From positions 1 through 8,148 of the forward strand of contig JAGGSD010000371.1 of assembly GCA_021159265.1 (NCBI GenBank): a DNA stretch of 8,148 nucleotides. Reading direction: 5' to 3'. The position numbers and the translations under genes were made by a program. Numbering within the stretch: the stretch's first letter is position 1; each line of letters opens with the position of its first letter. This DNA comes from Syntrophobacterales bacterium (lineage in GTDB: Bacteria; Desulfobacterota; Syntrophia; Syntrophales; UBA6807). Shown here one piece after another: positions 1 through 6,463 of this stretch. Below the pieces are notes generated by a model, which saw only the letters and a program-made list of their open reading frames with translations, searched no databases and had not been told where the DNA came from.

Positions 1-115
1 AACTTTTTACAATAGAGTTAATGCTACTTCTGTGGCGTTGATGTTTTGAACATTTGAATATTAGAAATTCGGAATTGTTTCGCATTTAGTGCTTCGAATT
101 TCCAGTTTATCTGGG
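1..115. repeat. AT-rich intergenic spacer downstream of kdsB, degenerate repeat-like
   Basis: No open frame with coding character is seen. The stretch from about 40 to 104 is built of short TTGAA, GAAATTC and TTCGAAT-type words, with an inverted repeat CCAG-TTTAT-CTGG at 102-114 just after the kdsB stop. That stem is only 4 bp and has no T-run on the kdsB strand, so it is not a convincing terminator. From memory, such TTCGAA/AATTC-rich strings recur between genes of anaerobic deltaproteobacterial and related genomes; this was not checked. The next leftward gene, if any, must start beyond the edge. Confidence 0.35.
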
Positions 116-862
116 TTAGGAAGTTGTTCCCCCGTCGGTTATAATTCTTTTTACCCTTTCAAGCTCTTCCGGTGTATCTACCTCAACCGAGTCGTGGAGG
201 GTTTCAACAACTTTTATTTTATAGCCATGCTCCAATGCTCTCAATTGCTCAAGGGCCTCAATCCGTTCCAGATACCCTTCTTTCAACTCTGTAAATGTCA
301 TCAGGAAAGATTTCCTGTATGCATATATCCCGTGATGCTTGTAATAGGGAATATCACCTTTTCCATCGCGATCACAGGGAATCGTTGCCCGGGAGAAATA
401 TATGGCAAAGTTGTTTTTATCAAATACAACCTTTACCGCATTGGGATGATAAATTTCTTCTTCTTTCTTTATTTTATATATGAGTGTGCAAAAATTTGCA
501 GCCGGATCATCAAGAAGAGGTCCTGCCACTTCATCTATCTGAGAGGGAACGAAGAGTGGTTGGTCCCCCTGAACGTTAACAACTATATCCGAATCGTGCA
601 GATCAAGCCCCGACACGGCCTCTGCAACCCTGTCAGTACCCGATTTATGACTGACAGATGTCATGATAACATTCCCGCCGAATGATTTTACCTTTTCAAA
701 TATCCGCTCATCATCCGTTGCCACGGCGACATACGACACCGATTCAGCCTTTAATGCTCCTTCATATACATGCTGTATCATTGGTTTACCGCATATATCG
801 GCTAAGGGTTTTCCTTCAAACCGCGACGATTGATACCTTGCGGGAATTATACATGTTACCAT
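116..862 (-). CDS. kdsB: 3-deoxy-manno-octulosonate cytidylyltransferase (CMP-Kdo synthetase)
   Basis: KdsB joins CTP and Kdo to give CMP-Kdo and pyrophosphate, the cytosolic activation step before Kdo is added to lipid A. The 248 residues match the usual family length. The nucleotide-binding start IPARYQSSRFEGKPL is at 6-20, followed by GKPMIQHV at 25-32, HKSGTDR at 72-78, VNVQGD at 95-100, NAVKVV at 141-146, YFSRATIP at 155-162, HHGIYAYR at 176-183, LEQLRAL at 204-210 and VDTPEELERV at 228-237. D100 and D229 occupy the positions of the Mg-binding aspartates D100 and D235 of the E. coli enzyme. I chose the ATG at 862 because IPARY follows at the family distance; the ATG at 895 would add 11 unrelated residues and overlap the previous gene. 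The stop of the upstream dehydrogenase lies one base before this start, so the two are coupled. Unlike E. coli, it has QGDQP instead of QGDEP and IPCDR instead of IPWDR. The substrate may be Kdo or 8-amino-Kdo. Confidence 0.94.
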   Translation of the reverse strand: MVTCIIPARYQSSRFEGKPLADICGKPMIQHVYEGALKAESVSYVAVATDDERIFEKVKSFGGNVIMTSVSHKSGTDRVAEAVSGLDLHDSDIVVNVQGDQPLFVPSQIDEVAGPLLDDPAANFCTLIYKIKKEEEIYHPNAVKVVFDKNNFAIYFSRATIPCDRDGKGDIPYYKHHGIYAYRKSFLMTFTELKEGYLERIEALEQLRALEHGYKIKVVETLHDSVEVDTPEELERVKRIITDGGTTS

Positions 863-863
863 T

Positions 864-2021
864 TTAATACGCCTCGTTGTATATATCCACCGCATCTTCC
901 ACTGTCACTTTACGAGGATTGTTTTCAAGGGGTCGTGCTACCGTCATTGCCGCCTTCGCAAGATCAGGGAAATCTTCCTTTTTAATACCCAGCGCTTCCA
1001 GCGGAATATCCATATCACAATCCACAATTAAAGCTTCAACCGCGTCCACCGCCATGTCAGCAGCCTCACGAATGGAAAGATCATCAATAACCTCCCCCAT
1101 TGCTTCTGCCACAACGGCAAATTTTTCCATTGCACCTGGGAGATTATATCTCATAACATAGGGGAGCAGAACGGTATTTGCTACTCCATGAGATATTCCA
1201 TACTTCCCGCCAAGTGGATATGAAAGAGAATGAACTGCCGTAACCCCGGCATTGGCAAGTCCCAACCCTGCATACAGGCTTCCCAGCAACAGGTTTTCTC
1301 TCGCTTTTAGGTTACCTCCATCGTGAACACATGTTCTAAGATCCGATGAGATCAGTCTGATTGCCTCAAGGGAAACCAGTTCACTCAGAGGACTTGAATT
1401 GATCGAAGTATATGACTCAATGGCATGACAGAGGGCATCGATACCGGTAGCCGCCGTGACATTTGAGGGAACGCTCAGCGTTAATACCGGATCAAGAAGA
1501 GCCAGTTCAGGATATAGCCATGGGCTGTTCATACCTTCTTTCTTCTTCAGGGCTTTCCTGATAAAAACAGATGTAAAGGTAACCTCGCTTCCCGTACCGG
1601 CAGTTGTCGGTATCATGATCTTTGGAAGACCGGGACCAGGCACCTTATTCAGGCCCAGATAGTCCTTCGCCCTTCCCTTGTTCGCTGCAATAACTGCCAC
1701 AGCTTTCGCCACATCCATGGTGCTTCCGCCACCGATTCCCACAACCAGGTCACATTTCTCCTTCAGTGCTATTTTAGCCCCTTCATCGGCCAGGTCCAAG
1801 GCAGGCTCTCCTTCGACCCTGTCAAAAAGGATATAACCCATTCCACCACTTTCGAAAAGACCCGACACTCTCTCTTTGAAACCGGTCAAAGAGAGATTTC
1901 CATCCAGAACCACAAGCGGTTTGCTTCCTTTGAATTCATCTACATATTCTAACAACTGCTCAAATGCTCCACTGCCAAAAATGATCTTTCTCGCCCCTGT
2001 AAAGGAAAAAATATTTTTCAT
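864..2021 (-). CDS. Iron-containing (group III) alcohol dehydrogenase, candidate KdnB-like Kdo 8-oxidising enzyme
   Basis: The 385 residues belong to the Fe-type alcohol dehydrogenase family (FucO/ADH2 type), soluble NAD(P)-linked metal enzymes. The N-terminal nucleotide-binding half has GGGS at 97-100 with D103 and K106, and PTTAGTGSE at 138-146. The helical metal half carries all four expected ligands, D195 and H199 in GIDALCHAIE, H264 in AVHSL and H278 in GISHGVANT, each within one residue of the classical 194/198/263/277 positions, so the enzyme should be active. The ATG at 2021 has GAGG five bases upstream; the alternative is a TTG at 2042 without a clear ribosome site. It is tightly coupled to kdsB, one base apart. 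In Shewanella an iron-type dehydrogenase, KdnB, oxidises C8 of Kdo, KdnA then transaminates it, and a KdsB homologue acts next; the pairing here makes that role plausible. Motifs alone cannot exclude a general alcohol, diol or lactaldehyde dehydrogenase, hence no symbol. The family call is firm; the substrate is inference. Confidence 0.9.
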   Translation of the reverse strand: MKNIFSFTGARKIIFGSGAFEQLLEYVDEFKGSKPLVVLDGNLSLTGFKERVSGLFESGGMGYILFDRVEGEPALDLADEGAKIALKEKCDLVVGIGGGSTMDVAKAVAVIAANKGRAKDYLGLNKVPGPGLPKIMIPTTAGTGSEVTFTSVFIRKALKKKEGMNSPWLYPELALLDPVLTLSVPSNVTAATGIDALCHAIESYTSINSSPLSELVSLEAIRLISSDLRTCVHDGGNLKARENLLLGSLYAGLGLANAGVTAVHSLSYPLGGKYGISHGVANTVLLPYVMRYNLPGAMEKFAVVAEAMGEVIDDLSIREAADMAVDAVEALIVDCDMDIPLEALGIKKEDFPDLAKAAMTVARPLENNPRKVTVEDAVDIYNEAY

Positions 2022-2024
2022 GGT

Positions 2025-2028
2025 AACC
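2025..2028 (-). promoter_or_regulatory. Ribosome binding site deciding the dehydrogenase start
   Basis: On the minus strand GAGG stands five bases before the ATG at 2021. It favours that start over the in-frame TTG at 2042, which lies upstream of this motif. Confidence 0.6.
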
Positions 2029-2076
2029 TCACTATTATGCAAATCTTTTTGTACCTATACCATGTAATCTATTCGT

Positions 2077-2104
2077 TTTCTATAAATTTTGAGACATCTG
2101 TCAA
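2077..2104 (-). promoter_or_regulatory. Candidate sigma-70 promoter for the dehydrogenase-kdsB pair
   Basis: Read on the minus strand, a perfect TTGACA (2104-2099) is followed after 16 bases by TAGAAA (2082-2077), four of six matches to TATAAT. This would give a leader of roughly 50 bases before the ATG at 2021. An interrupted palindrome GACA-TC-TGTC at 2093-2102 overlaps the -35 element and could be an operator. Assignment is by eye only. Confidence 0.4.
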
Positions 2105-2139
2105 ATTTTGCCATGTATGATCTTTTTCAGATATTTCTA

Positions 2140-2168
2140 TTGACAAGTTATTATTCAGGTGATATTTG
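2140..2168 (+). promoter_or_regulatory. Candidate extended -10 promoter for nrpR-gdhA
   Basis: A perfect TTGACA at 2140-2145 is followed 17 bases later by TATTTG at 2163-2168, preceded by the extended -10 dinucleotide TG at 2160-2161. Transcription would begin near 2175, just upstream of a purine-rich AAAGAGG and the ATG at 2197. That geometry supports 2197 as the nrpR start, since an upstream start would put the promoter inside the coding frame. No methanogen-type NrpR operator (GGAA-N6-TTCC) is seen from 2043 to 2196. Confidence 0.5.
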
Positions 2169-2196
2169 CAGTAGGAAAGAGGTTGCCGATTGCCAT

Positions 2197-3216
2197 ATGA
2201 ACACCATATTTCATACTACTGATGATATAGAAAAGAAAACCCTCCTGATCTTGAAGATTCTAAGCAGTGAACAGAATCCTATAGGGTCTCGAATTCTTTC
2301 AAGGTATTTACAGGATTATGGTGTCTCGTTGAGCGAAAGAGCCGTCAGGTATCATCTCAAGTCACTGGATGAACGTGGGCTTACGAGGCTTGCAGGCAGG
2401 CATGACGGCAGAGTTATAACAGAAATGGGTGTTGAAGAGATAAGTAGTGCCAGAGTTCACGATAAAGTAGGTCTTGCCATCTCCCGGATAGAAAGCCTCG
2501 CATTCAGAACAACATTTGATCCGAAAAAGAGGAAGGGCCTTCTTCCTGTCAACATATCTTTTATACCAAAAGAATATTTCAAGGATGCCTTGGATGCAAT
2601 GGCCCCTGCTTTTAATGCGGGTATTTACTCCAGCGATCTCGTATCATCCGCCGAAGAAGGAAAAAAACTTGGTGAAATTTTTATTCCGGAAGGCAAGATG
2701 GGCTTTGCCACTGTTTGCAGTGTTGCAATCAACGGTGTTCTATTGAAACATGGTATCCCCATGGATTCCAAGTTCGGCGGTATTCTTCAAATAAGAAAAG
2801 AAAAGCCCCTGCGCTTCGTGGAGCTCATTTATTATTCGGGATCTTCTCTTGATCCCTCCGAGGCTTTTATCCGTGGGAAGATGACGTCGGTGCGACGGGC
2901 CGCTGAAGAGGGTGAGGGGAAAATCCTTGCGAACTTCAGGGAAATACCGGCAACCAGCCGCGGCATTGTTGAAAAACTCGTATCGAATCTCAAAAAGGCC
3001 GGAATAAAAGGTGTTCTCTCCATTGGGGAAATGAGCGAACCGATCTGCCAGATACCTGTAGATGTCAACAAGATAGGGATAATTCTCGTTGGAGGGTTGA
3101 ATCCTGTAGCATGTGTCCAGGAAATGAATATTGAGATAGAAAATCACGCCATGTCCACTGTGATGGATTATGGAAATCTCATTAATTTTTATGAGTTGCT
3201 TAGAAAAAAGCAATAG
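2197..3216 (+). CDS. nrpR: NrpR-type transcriptional regulator (winged helix plus one NRD/DUF128 domain)
   Basis: This is a 339-residue relative of NrpR, the repressor of nitrogen assimilation genes in methanogenic archaea, which releases DNA when 2-oxoglutarate signals nitrogen shortage. Residues 14-80 are the winged helix: LILKILSSEQNPIGSR, then SERAVRYHLKSLDERGLT at 46-63 as recognition region and GRHDGRVIT at 67-75 as wing. Residues 83-335 form one NrpR regulatory domain, with typical stretches KKRKGLLPVNISFIPKE, GKKLGEIFIPEGKMGFATVCS, VLLKHGIP, GKILANFREIP and IGIILVGGLNPVA. Some archaeal NrpR proteins carry two such domains; one helix domain plus one regulatory domain also occurs. I preferred the ATG at 2197 because the winged helix begins soon after and a promoter lies just upstream; its GAGG is 14 bases away, which is long. 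The frame is open upstream to a TTG at 2089, but that extension looks non-coding. gdhA follows 48 bases later, so gdhA is the obvious target. Ligand and operator in this bacterium are unknown. Confidence 0.88.
   Translation: MNTIFHTTDDIEKKTLLILKILSSEQNPIGSRILSRYLQDYGVSLSERAVRYHLKSLDERGLTRLAGRHDGRVITEMGVEEISSARVHDKVGLAISRIESLAFRTTFDPKKRKGLLPVNISFIPKEYFKDALDAMAPAFNAGIYSSDLVSSAEEGKKLGEIFIPEGKMGFATVCSVAINGVLLKHGIPMDSKFGGILQIRKEKPLRFVELIYYSGSSLDPSEAFIRGKMTSVRRAAEEGEGKILANFREIPATSRGIVEKLVSNLKKAGIKGVLSIGEMSEPICQIPVDVNKIGIILVGGLNPVACVQEMNIEIENHAMSTVMDYGNLINFYELLRKKQ
3196..3213 (+). other. Perfect 6-bp hairpin at the end of nrpR
   Basis: TTGCTT (3196-3201) and AAGCAA (3208-3213) pair around a 6-base loop, directly before the nrpR stop codon. 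No T-run follows, so it is not an intrinsic terminator. It might be an mRNA stability or processing element between nrpR and gdhA, or chance. Confidence 0.25.
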
Positions 3217-3250
3217 TAGCTGAGCAGTACAGAGTTTATAAAACAAGGAA

Positions 3251-3256
3251 AAGGAG
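3251..3256 (+). promoter_or_regulatory. Strong ribosome binding site of gdhA
   Basis: AAGGAG stands eight bases before the ATG at 3265, a near-ideal Shine-Dalgarno sequence. It fixes that start over a second ATG four codons further on and suggests high translation. Confidence 0.75.
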
Positions 3257-3264
3257 TAGAGAGT

Positions 3265-4614
3265 ATGCAAGATTTTATGCAAATGTGTGAAGAGTGTAAC
3301 CCGGGTGAAGTTGAATTTTTACAGGCTGTCAGTGAGGTTGCCGAATCGGTTAAGCGGGTATTGGATAAACATCCCGAATATCGCAAGGCTAAGATACCCG
3401 AGCGTATGATAGAACCGGAGCGTATTGTGATTTTTAGAGTGCCCTGGGTTGATGACAAGGGCGAAGTTCAGGTTAACAGGGGCTATCGAATTCAAATGAA
3501 CAGTGCCATCGGACCTTATAAGGGAGGATTCCGCTTTCATCCATCTGTTAATCTGAGTATCCTCAAGTTTCTGGGCTTCGAACAGGTTTTCAAAAATGCA
3601 CTGACAACGCTTCCCATGGGTGGCGCGAAAGGTGGTTCCAACTTCGATCCCAAGGGAAAATCAGACAATGAAGTAATGCGGTTCTGCCAAAGTTTCATGT
3701 CAGAGATGTTCAGATACATCGGCGCGGATACGGATGTTCCTGCAGGTGATATCGGTGTCGGCGCTCGTGAGATTGGATATCTGTTCGGCATGTACAAAAA
3801 GCTGCGAAATGAGTTCACAGGAGTGTTGACCGGAAAAGGTCTCGAATGGGGCGGAAGTCTTATTCGTCCTGAGGCAACCGGTTATGGCTGTGTCTATTTT
3901 GCTTCCGAGATGCTTGCCACAAGAAATGACAGCATGGGAGGAAAAACATGCCTCGTATCAGGTTCGGGAAACGTTGCCCAGTATACAGTAGAGAAGATTA
4001 TCGAACTGGGTGGCAAAGTTGTAACACTTTCCGACTCTTCAGGCTATATCTACGACGAAAGCGGCATCAACCGTGAAAAGCTTGACTATGTCATGTACTT
4101 GAAGAATGTAGCAAGGAGTCGTATCAAGGAATATGCTGAAAAATATCCTGAGGCAGTGTATACGCCTGTTGATCCGGCCAGAGAGTATAATCCTCTCTGG
4201 AATCATAAGGCCGATTGTGCGTTCCCATGCGCGACACAAAATGAGATTAATGGCAAGGATGCACAGAACCTGGTGAACAATGGCATTCAGTTAGTGGCCG
4301 AGGGGGCAAATATGCCGACAATACCTGAAGGAGTCGAAATATTCCTGGATGCAAAAATCCTGTATGGACCAGGCAAGGCGGCCAACGCAGGTGGTGTTTC
4401 TGTCTCCGGTCTGGAGATGACCCAGAACAGCATGCGCCTGAGCTGGACGCGGGAGGAAGTGGACAACTATCTTGGCAAAATCATGAAAAGCATCCACAGT
4501 GCATGTATGGCTGCTTCGGAAGAATATGGTGCGCCCGGCAACTATGTGATGGGTGCAAACATAGCCGGTTTTACCAAGGTGGCAAAATCTATGTTGGCCC
4601 AGGGTGTTGTTTAA
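3265..4614 (+). CDS. gdhA: Glutamate dehydrogenase, hexameric GdhA type, probably NADP-dependent
   Basis: The enzyme makes glutamate from 2-oxoglutarate, ammonia and NADPH (reversibly), the one-step route of ammonia assimilation in the cytosol. The 449 residues compare with 447 in E. coli GdhA, to which it is collinear. The substrate domain shows FRVPWVDDKGEVQVNRGYR at 57-75, IGPYKGGFRFHPSVNLSILK at 82-101 and PMGGAKGGSNFDPKGK at 117-132 with catalytic K122, then PAGDIGVGAREIG at 159-171 with catalytic D162. The Rossmann domain begins near 200 with GSGNVAQY at 233-240; the acceptor-side sequence LSDSSG at 255-260 is like that of NADP enzymes. PCATQNEI (321-328), AEGANMPT (345-352), GPGKAANAGGVSVSGLEM (368-385) and ANIAGFTKVA (431-440) complete the family pattern. 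It follows nrpR by 48 bases with no clear promoter of its own and is probably co-transcribed and controlled by NrpR. A terminator follows. Cofactor preference is inferred from family resemblance. Confidence 0.97.
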   Translation: MQDFMQMCEECNPGEVEFLQAVSEVAESVKRVLDKHPEYRKAKIPERMIEPERIVIFRVPWVDDKGEVQVNRGYRIQMNSAIGPYKGGFRFHPSVNLSILKFLGFEQVFKNALTTLPMGGAKGGSNFDPKGKSDNEVMRFCQSFMSEMFRYIGADTDVPAGDIGVGAREIGYLFGMYKKLRNEFTGVLTGKGLEWGGSLIRPEATGYGCVYFASEMLATRNDSMGGKTCLVSGSGNVAQYTVEKIIELGGKVVTLSDSSGYIYDESGINREKLDYVMYLKNVARSRIKEYAEKYPEAVYTPVDPAREYNPLWNHKADCAFPCATQNEINGKDAQNLVNNGIQLVAEGANMPTIPEGVEIFLDAKILYGPGKAANAGGVSVSGLEMTQNSMRLSWTREEVDNYLGKIMKSIHSACMAASEEYGAPGNYVMGANIAGFTKVAKSMLAQGVV

Positions 4615-4675
4615 ATTTTAGCTGTGACAGTTGACAGGAAAAAACATAGTTTGAGCAAAAAATGTCCAGTGACAG
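4615..4675. other. gdhA 3' region with three TGACAG repeats
   Basis: TGACAG occurs at 4625-4630, 4632-4637 and 4670-4675 in this short non-coding stretch. The last copy is also part of TGTC-CAGT-GACA (4663-4674). No gene is seen. It is either a repeat remnant or chance. Confidence 0.3.
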
Positions 4676-4714
4676 GGGCGGCGCTTATCGATGATAAACA
4701 GCCGCCCTTTTTTT
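4676..4714 (+). terminator. Intrinsic terminator of nrpR-gdhA
   Basis: GGGCGGC (4676-4682) pairs perfectly with GCCGCCC (4701-4707). Within the loop TTATC (4685-4689) can pair with GATAA (4693-4697), giving a two-tier stem, and seven T residues follow at 4708-4714. On the opposite strand the hairpin is not followed directly by a T-run, so it mainly serves gdhA and is a poor stop for guaA, whose gene ends about 70 bases away. Confidence 0.88.
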
Positions 4715-4783
4715 ATTTATAAAAAGATGGTCATACATGGTGCCTGAATGCCGGAGTATCTGTAGGTTTGGGTATGGTAACCA

Positions 4784-6322
4784 CTATTCCCATTCAATTG
4801 TGCTGGGCGGCTTTGAACTTATATCATAGACAACGCGATTAACGCCTTTCACCTCATTGATGATCCGCGAGGATATACGCCCTAAAATTTCATAGGGAAG
4901 TTTGACCCAATCCGCAGTCATTGCGTCCAGACTCGTCACGGCTCTCAACGCCACAACATTATCATAGGTGCGTTCATCACCCATGACGCCGACACTCTTA
5001 ACGGGCAACAACACCGCAAAGGATTGCCATACTTCTTCATATTTCTCGTAACGCACCATCTCTTCCTGCATTATCATATCTGCCTTACGAAGTACGGAAA
5101 GGCTCTCTTCCGTAATTTCTCCAACAATACGTACTGCCAAACCCGGACCGGGAAAGGGCTGGCGCGAAAGAAGCCTTTCCGGCAGTCCAAGTTCCCTGCC
5201 AAGAACCCTTACTTCATCCTTGAAAAGCTCTTTTAAGGGCTCTAGCAACTCGAAGCCGATATCTTCAGGGAGTCCTCCAACATTATGGTGGCTTTTTATC
5301 GTGGCCGAAGCCCCTCCAAATGCTGAACGGCTTTCTATAACATCCGGATAGAGAGTGCCCTGCGCAAGGAATCCGGCGCCGCCTGTTTTTTCTGCCTCTT
5401 TACGAAATACACGAATAAATTTTTCTCCGATTATCTTCCTTTTTCTCTCCGGATCAACAACTCCCTTTAGTGCATCCAGAAACTCATGCTTTGCATCAAC
5501 GACGAGAAAATTAAGGGGATAGTCGCCGGTAAATATGGATCGTATCTCATCTGCCTCCCCTTTTCGCAGGAGACCATTGTCCACAAAAATGGACTTCATC
5601 TGATCACCGATAGCACGGTTTATAAGCGCCGCCGTGACCGCAGAATCGATACCACCTGAAAGACCGCAGACCACCCTGGAATCGCCAACAAGATTTCTGA
5701 TTTTACCTACGGATTCATCTATGAATTTGCTCATTGTCCAGCCGCCTTTGCAGCCTGCAATACGGAACAGAAAATTTCGCAGTATATCTTTGCCCCTCGG
5801 TGTGTGAACCACCTCAGGATGAAACTGGATCCCATATATTTTTTTATTATCGTTACCCATTGCCGATATGGAACATGCAGGTGTGCCTGCTAAAACTTTA
5901 AATCCTTCCGGCATTTTTACCACATGATCCCCGTGACTCATCCAGACATCAAGATTATATTCCATATCACTGAAAATGCCGGTGTGGTTGACCACTTCAA
6001 TCTCGGCAGGTCCATACTCACCGTTTTCCCCTTTTTCGACCGTTCCGCCCAGCATCTTTGATAATAGCTGCATCCCGTAGCAAATGCCCAGTACCGGAAC
6101 ATTAATATCCAATAATGCTGGATCCATCTCCGGATGCCCCGGTTCGAGAACAGAAGCAGGACTACCCGACAGCACCACCGCCGCAGGTCCAATCCTCAGC
6201 AACTCATCACGTGAAATATCAGGCATTACTATCTCACAATAAACTCCAAGCTCGCGTATTCTCCTGGCAATAAGCTGAGAAGTCTGTGATCCAAAATCAA
6301 AAACTACCGCTATTTCTCTCAT
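4784..6322 (-). CDS. guaA: GMP synthase (glutamine-hydrolysing)
   Basis: GuaA converts XMP to GMP using ATP and the amide nitrogen of glutamine, the last step of guanine nucleotide synthesis in the cytosol. The 512 residues are a complete single-chain two-domain enzyme (E. coli 525). The N-terminal class I glutaminase covers about 1-190, with nucleophile C81 in GICYGMQ and H168 and E170 in GIQFHPEV completing the triad. The ATP pyrophosphatase domain begins near 197 with the P-loop LSGGIDS at 221-227. Further markers are GFLAQGTLYPDVIES, SHHNVGG and SRQPFPGPGLAVR, and the C-terminal dimerisation domain ends with VVYDISSKPPSTIEWE. The ATG at 6322 has AAAGGG nine bases upstream and starts directly at the EIAVVFDFGSQ strand. 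It lies downstream of purF on the same strand, 226 bases away, with a repeat insertion between them; no minus-strand terminator is visible there, so read-through from purF is likely. Confidence 0.98.
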   Translation of the reverse strand: MREIAVVFDFGSQTSQLIARRIRELGVYCEIVMPDISRDELLRIGPAAVVLSGSPASVLEPGHPEMDPALLDINVPVLGICYGMQLLSKMLGGTVEKGENGEYGPAEIEVVNHTGIFSDMEYNLDVWMSHGDHVVKMPEGFKVLAGTPACSISAMGNDNKKIYGIQFHPEVVHTPRGKDILRNFLFRIAGCKGGWTMSKFIDESVGKIRNLVGDSRVVCGLSGGIDSAVTAALINRAIGDQMKSIFVDNGLLRKGEADEIRSIFTGDYPLNFLVVDAKHEFLDALKGVVDPERKRKIIGEKFIRVFRKEAEKTGGAGFLAQGTLYPDVIESRSAFGGASATIKSHHNVGGLPEDIGFELLEPLKELFKDEVRVLGRELGLPERLLSRQPFPGPGLAVRIVGEITEESLSVLRKADMIMQEEMVRYEKYEEVWQSFAVLLPVKSVGVMGDERTYDNVVALRAVTSLDAMTADWVKLPYEILGRISSRIINEVKGVNRVVYDISSKPPSTIEWE

Positions 6323-6354
6323 TCGTTATAACCCTTTATTCTCAACGTCTATAT

Positions 6355-6462
6355 TTCTTGACAGTTTCGTAAAAACTCGAATTTCTACCCTTTTTGTCAT
6401 TCCCGCGGAAGCGGGAATCCAGTTTTTTTAAATGCTTAGCTATTTATGGATTCCGGCTTTCG
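6355..6462. repeat. REP/MITE-like intergenic repeat with perfect hairpin
   Basis: The core is ATTCCCGC (6399-6406), loop GGAA, GCGGGAAT (6411-6418), a perfect 8-bp stem, followed on the plus strand by CCAG and seven T. About 30 bases later GGATTCCGGCTTTCG (6448-6462) looks like a decayed second arm facing the first, since the common form would read GGATTCCCGCTTTCG. The left flank TTGACAGTTTCGTAAAAACTCG (from 6358) also resembles, from memory, the outer edge of widespread repeats of this kind in deltaproteobacterial genomes. No transposase gene is present. The exact borders are uncertain. Confidence 0.6.
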
Positions 6463-6463
6463 T

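Noticed and set aside
89..685. Plus-strand open frame of 198 codons opposite kdsB
   Set aside because: It mirrors the kdsB coding frame; the protein is cysteine- and aromatic-rich as antisense readings often are, with no family resemblance.
2089..2196. N-terminal extension of nrpR from a TTG at 2089
   Set aside because: No ribosome site precedes it, the best promoter would lie inside it, and the added 36 residues do not resemble NrpR.
2740..3282. Minus-strand open frame of 180 codons opposite nrpR
   Set aside because: The plus-strand frame is clearly NrpR throughout; the antisense product shows no domain.
6358..6390. Plus-strand TTGACA promoter between purF and guaA
   Set aside because: No good -10 at 16-18 bases and no plus-strand gene downstream; probably part of the repeat flank.
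6399..6431. Hairpin plus T-run as an intrinsic terminator
   Set aside because: The T-run follows only on the plus strand, where no gene precedes it; on the coding (minus) strand the stem is followed by GACAAAAAGG. Its sequence fits a dispersed repeat better.
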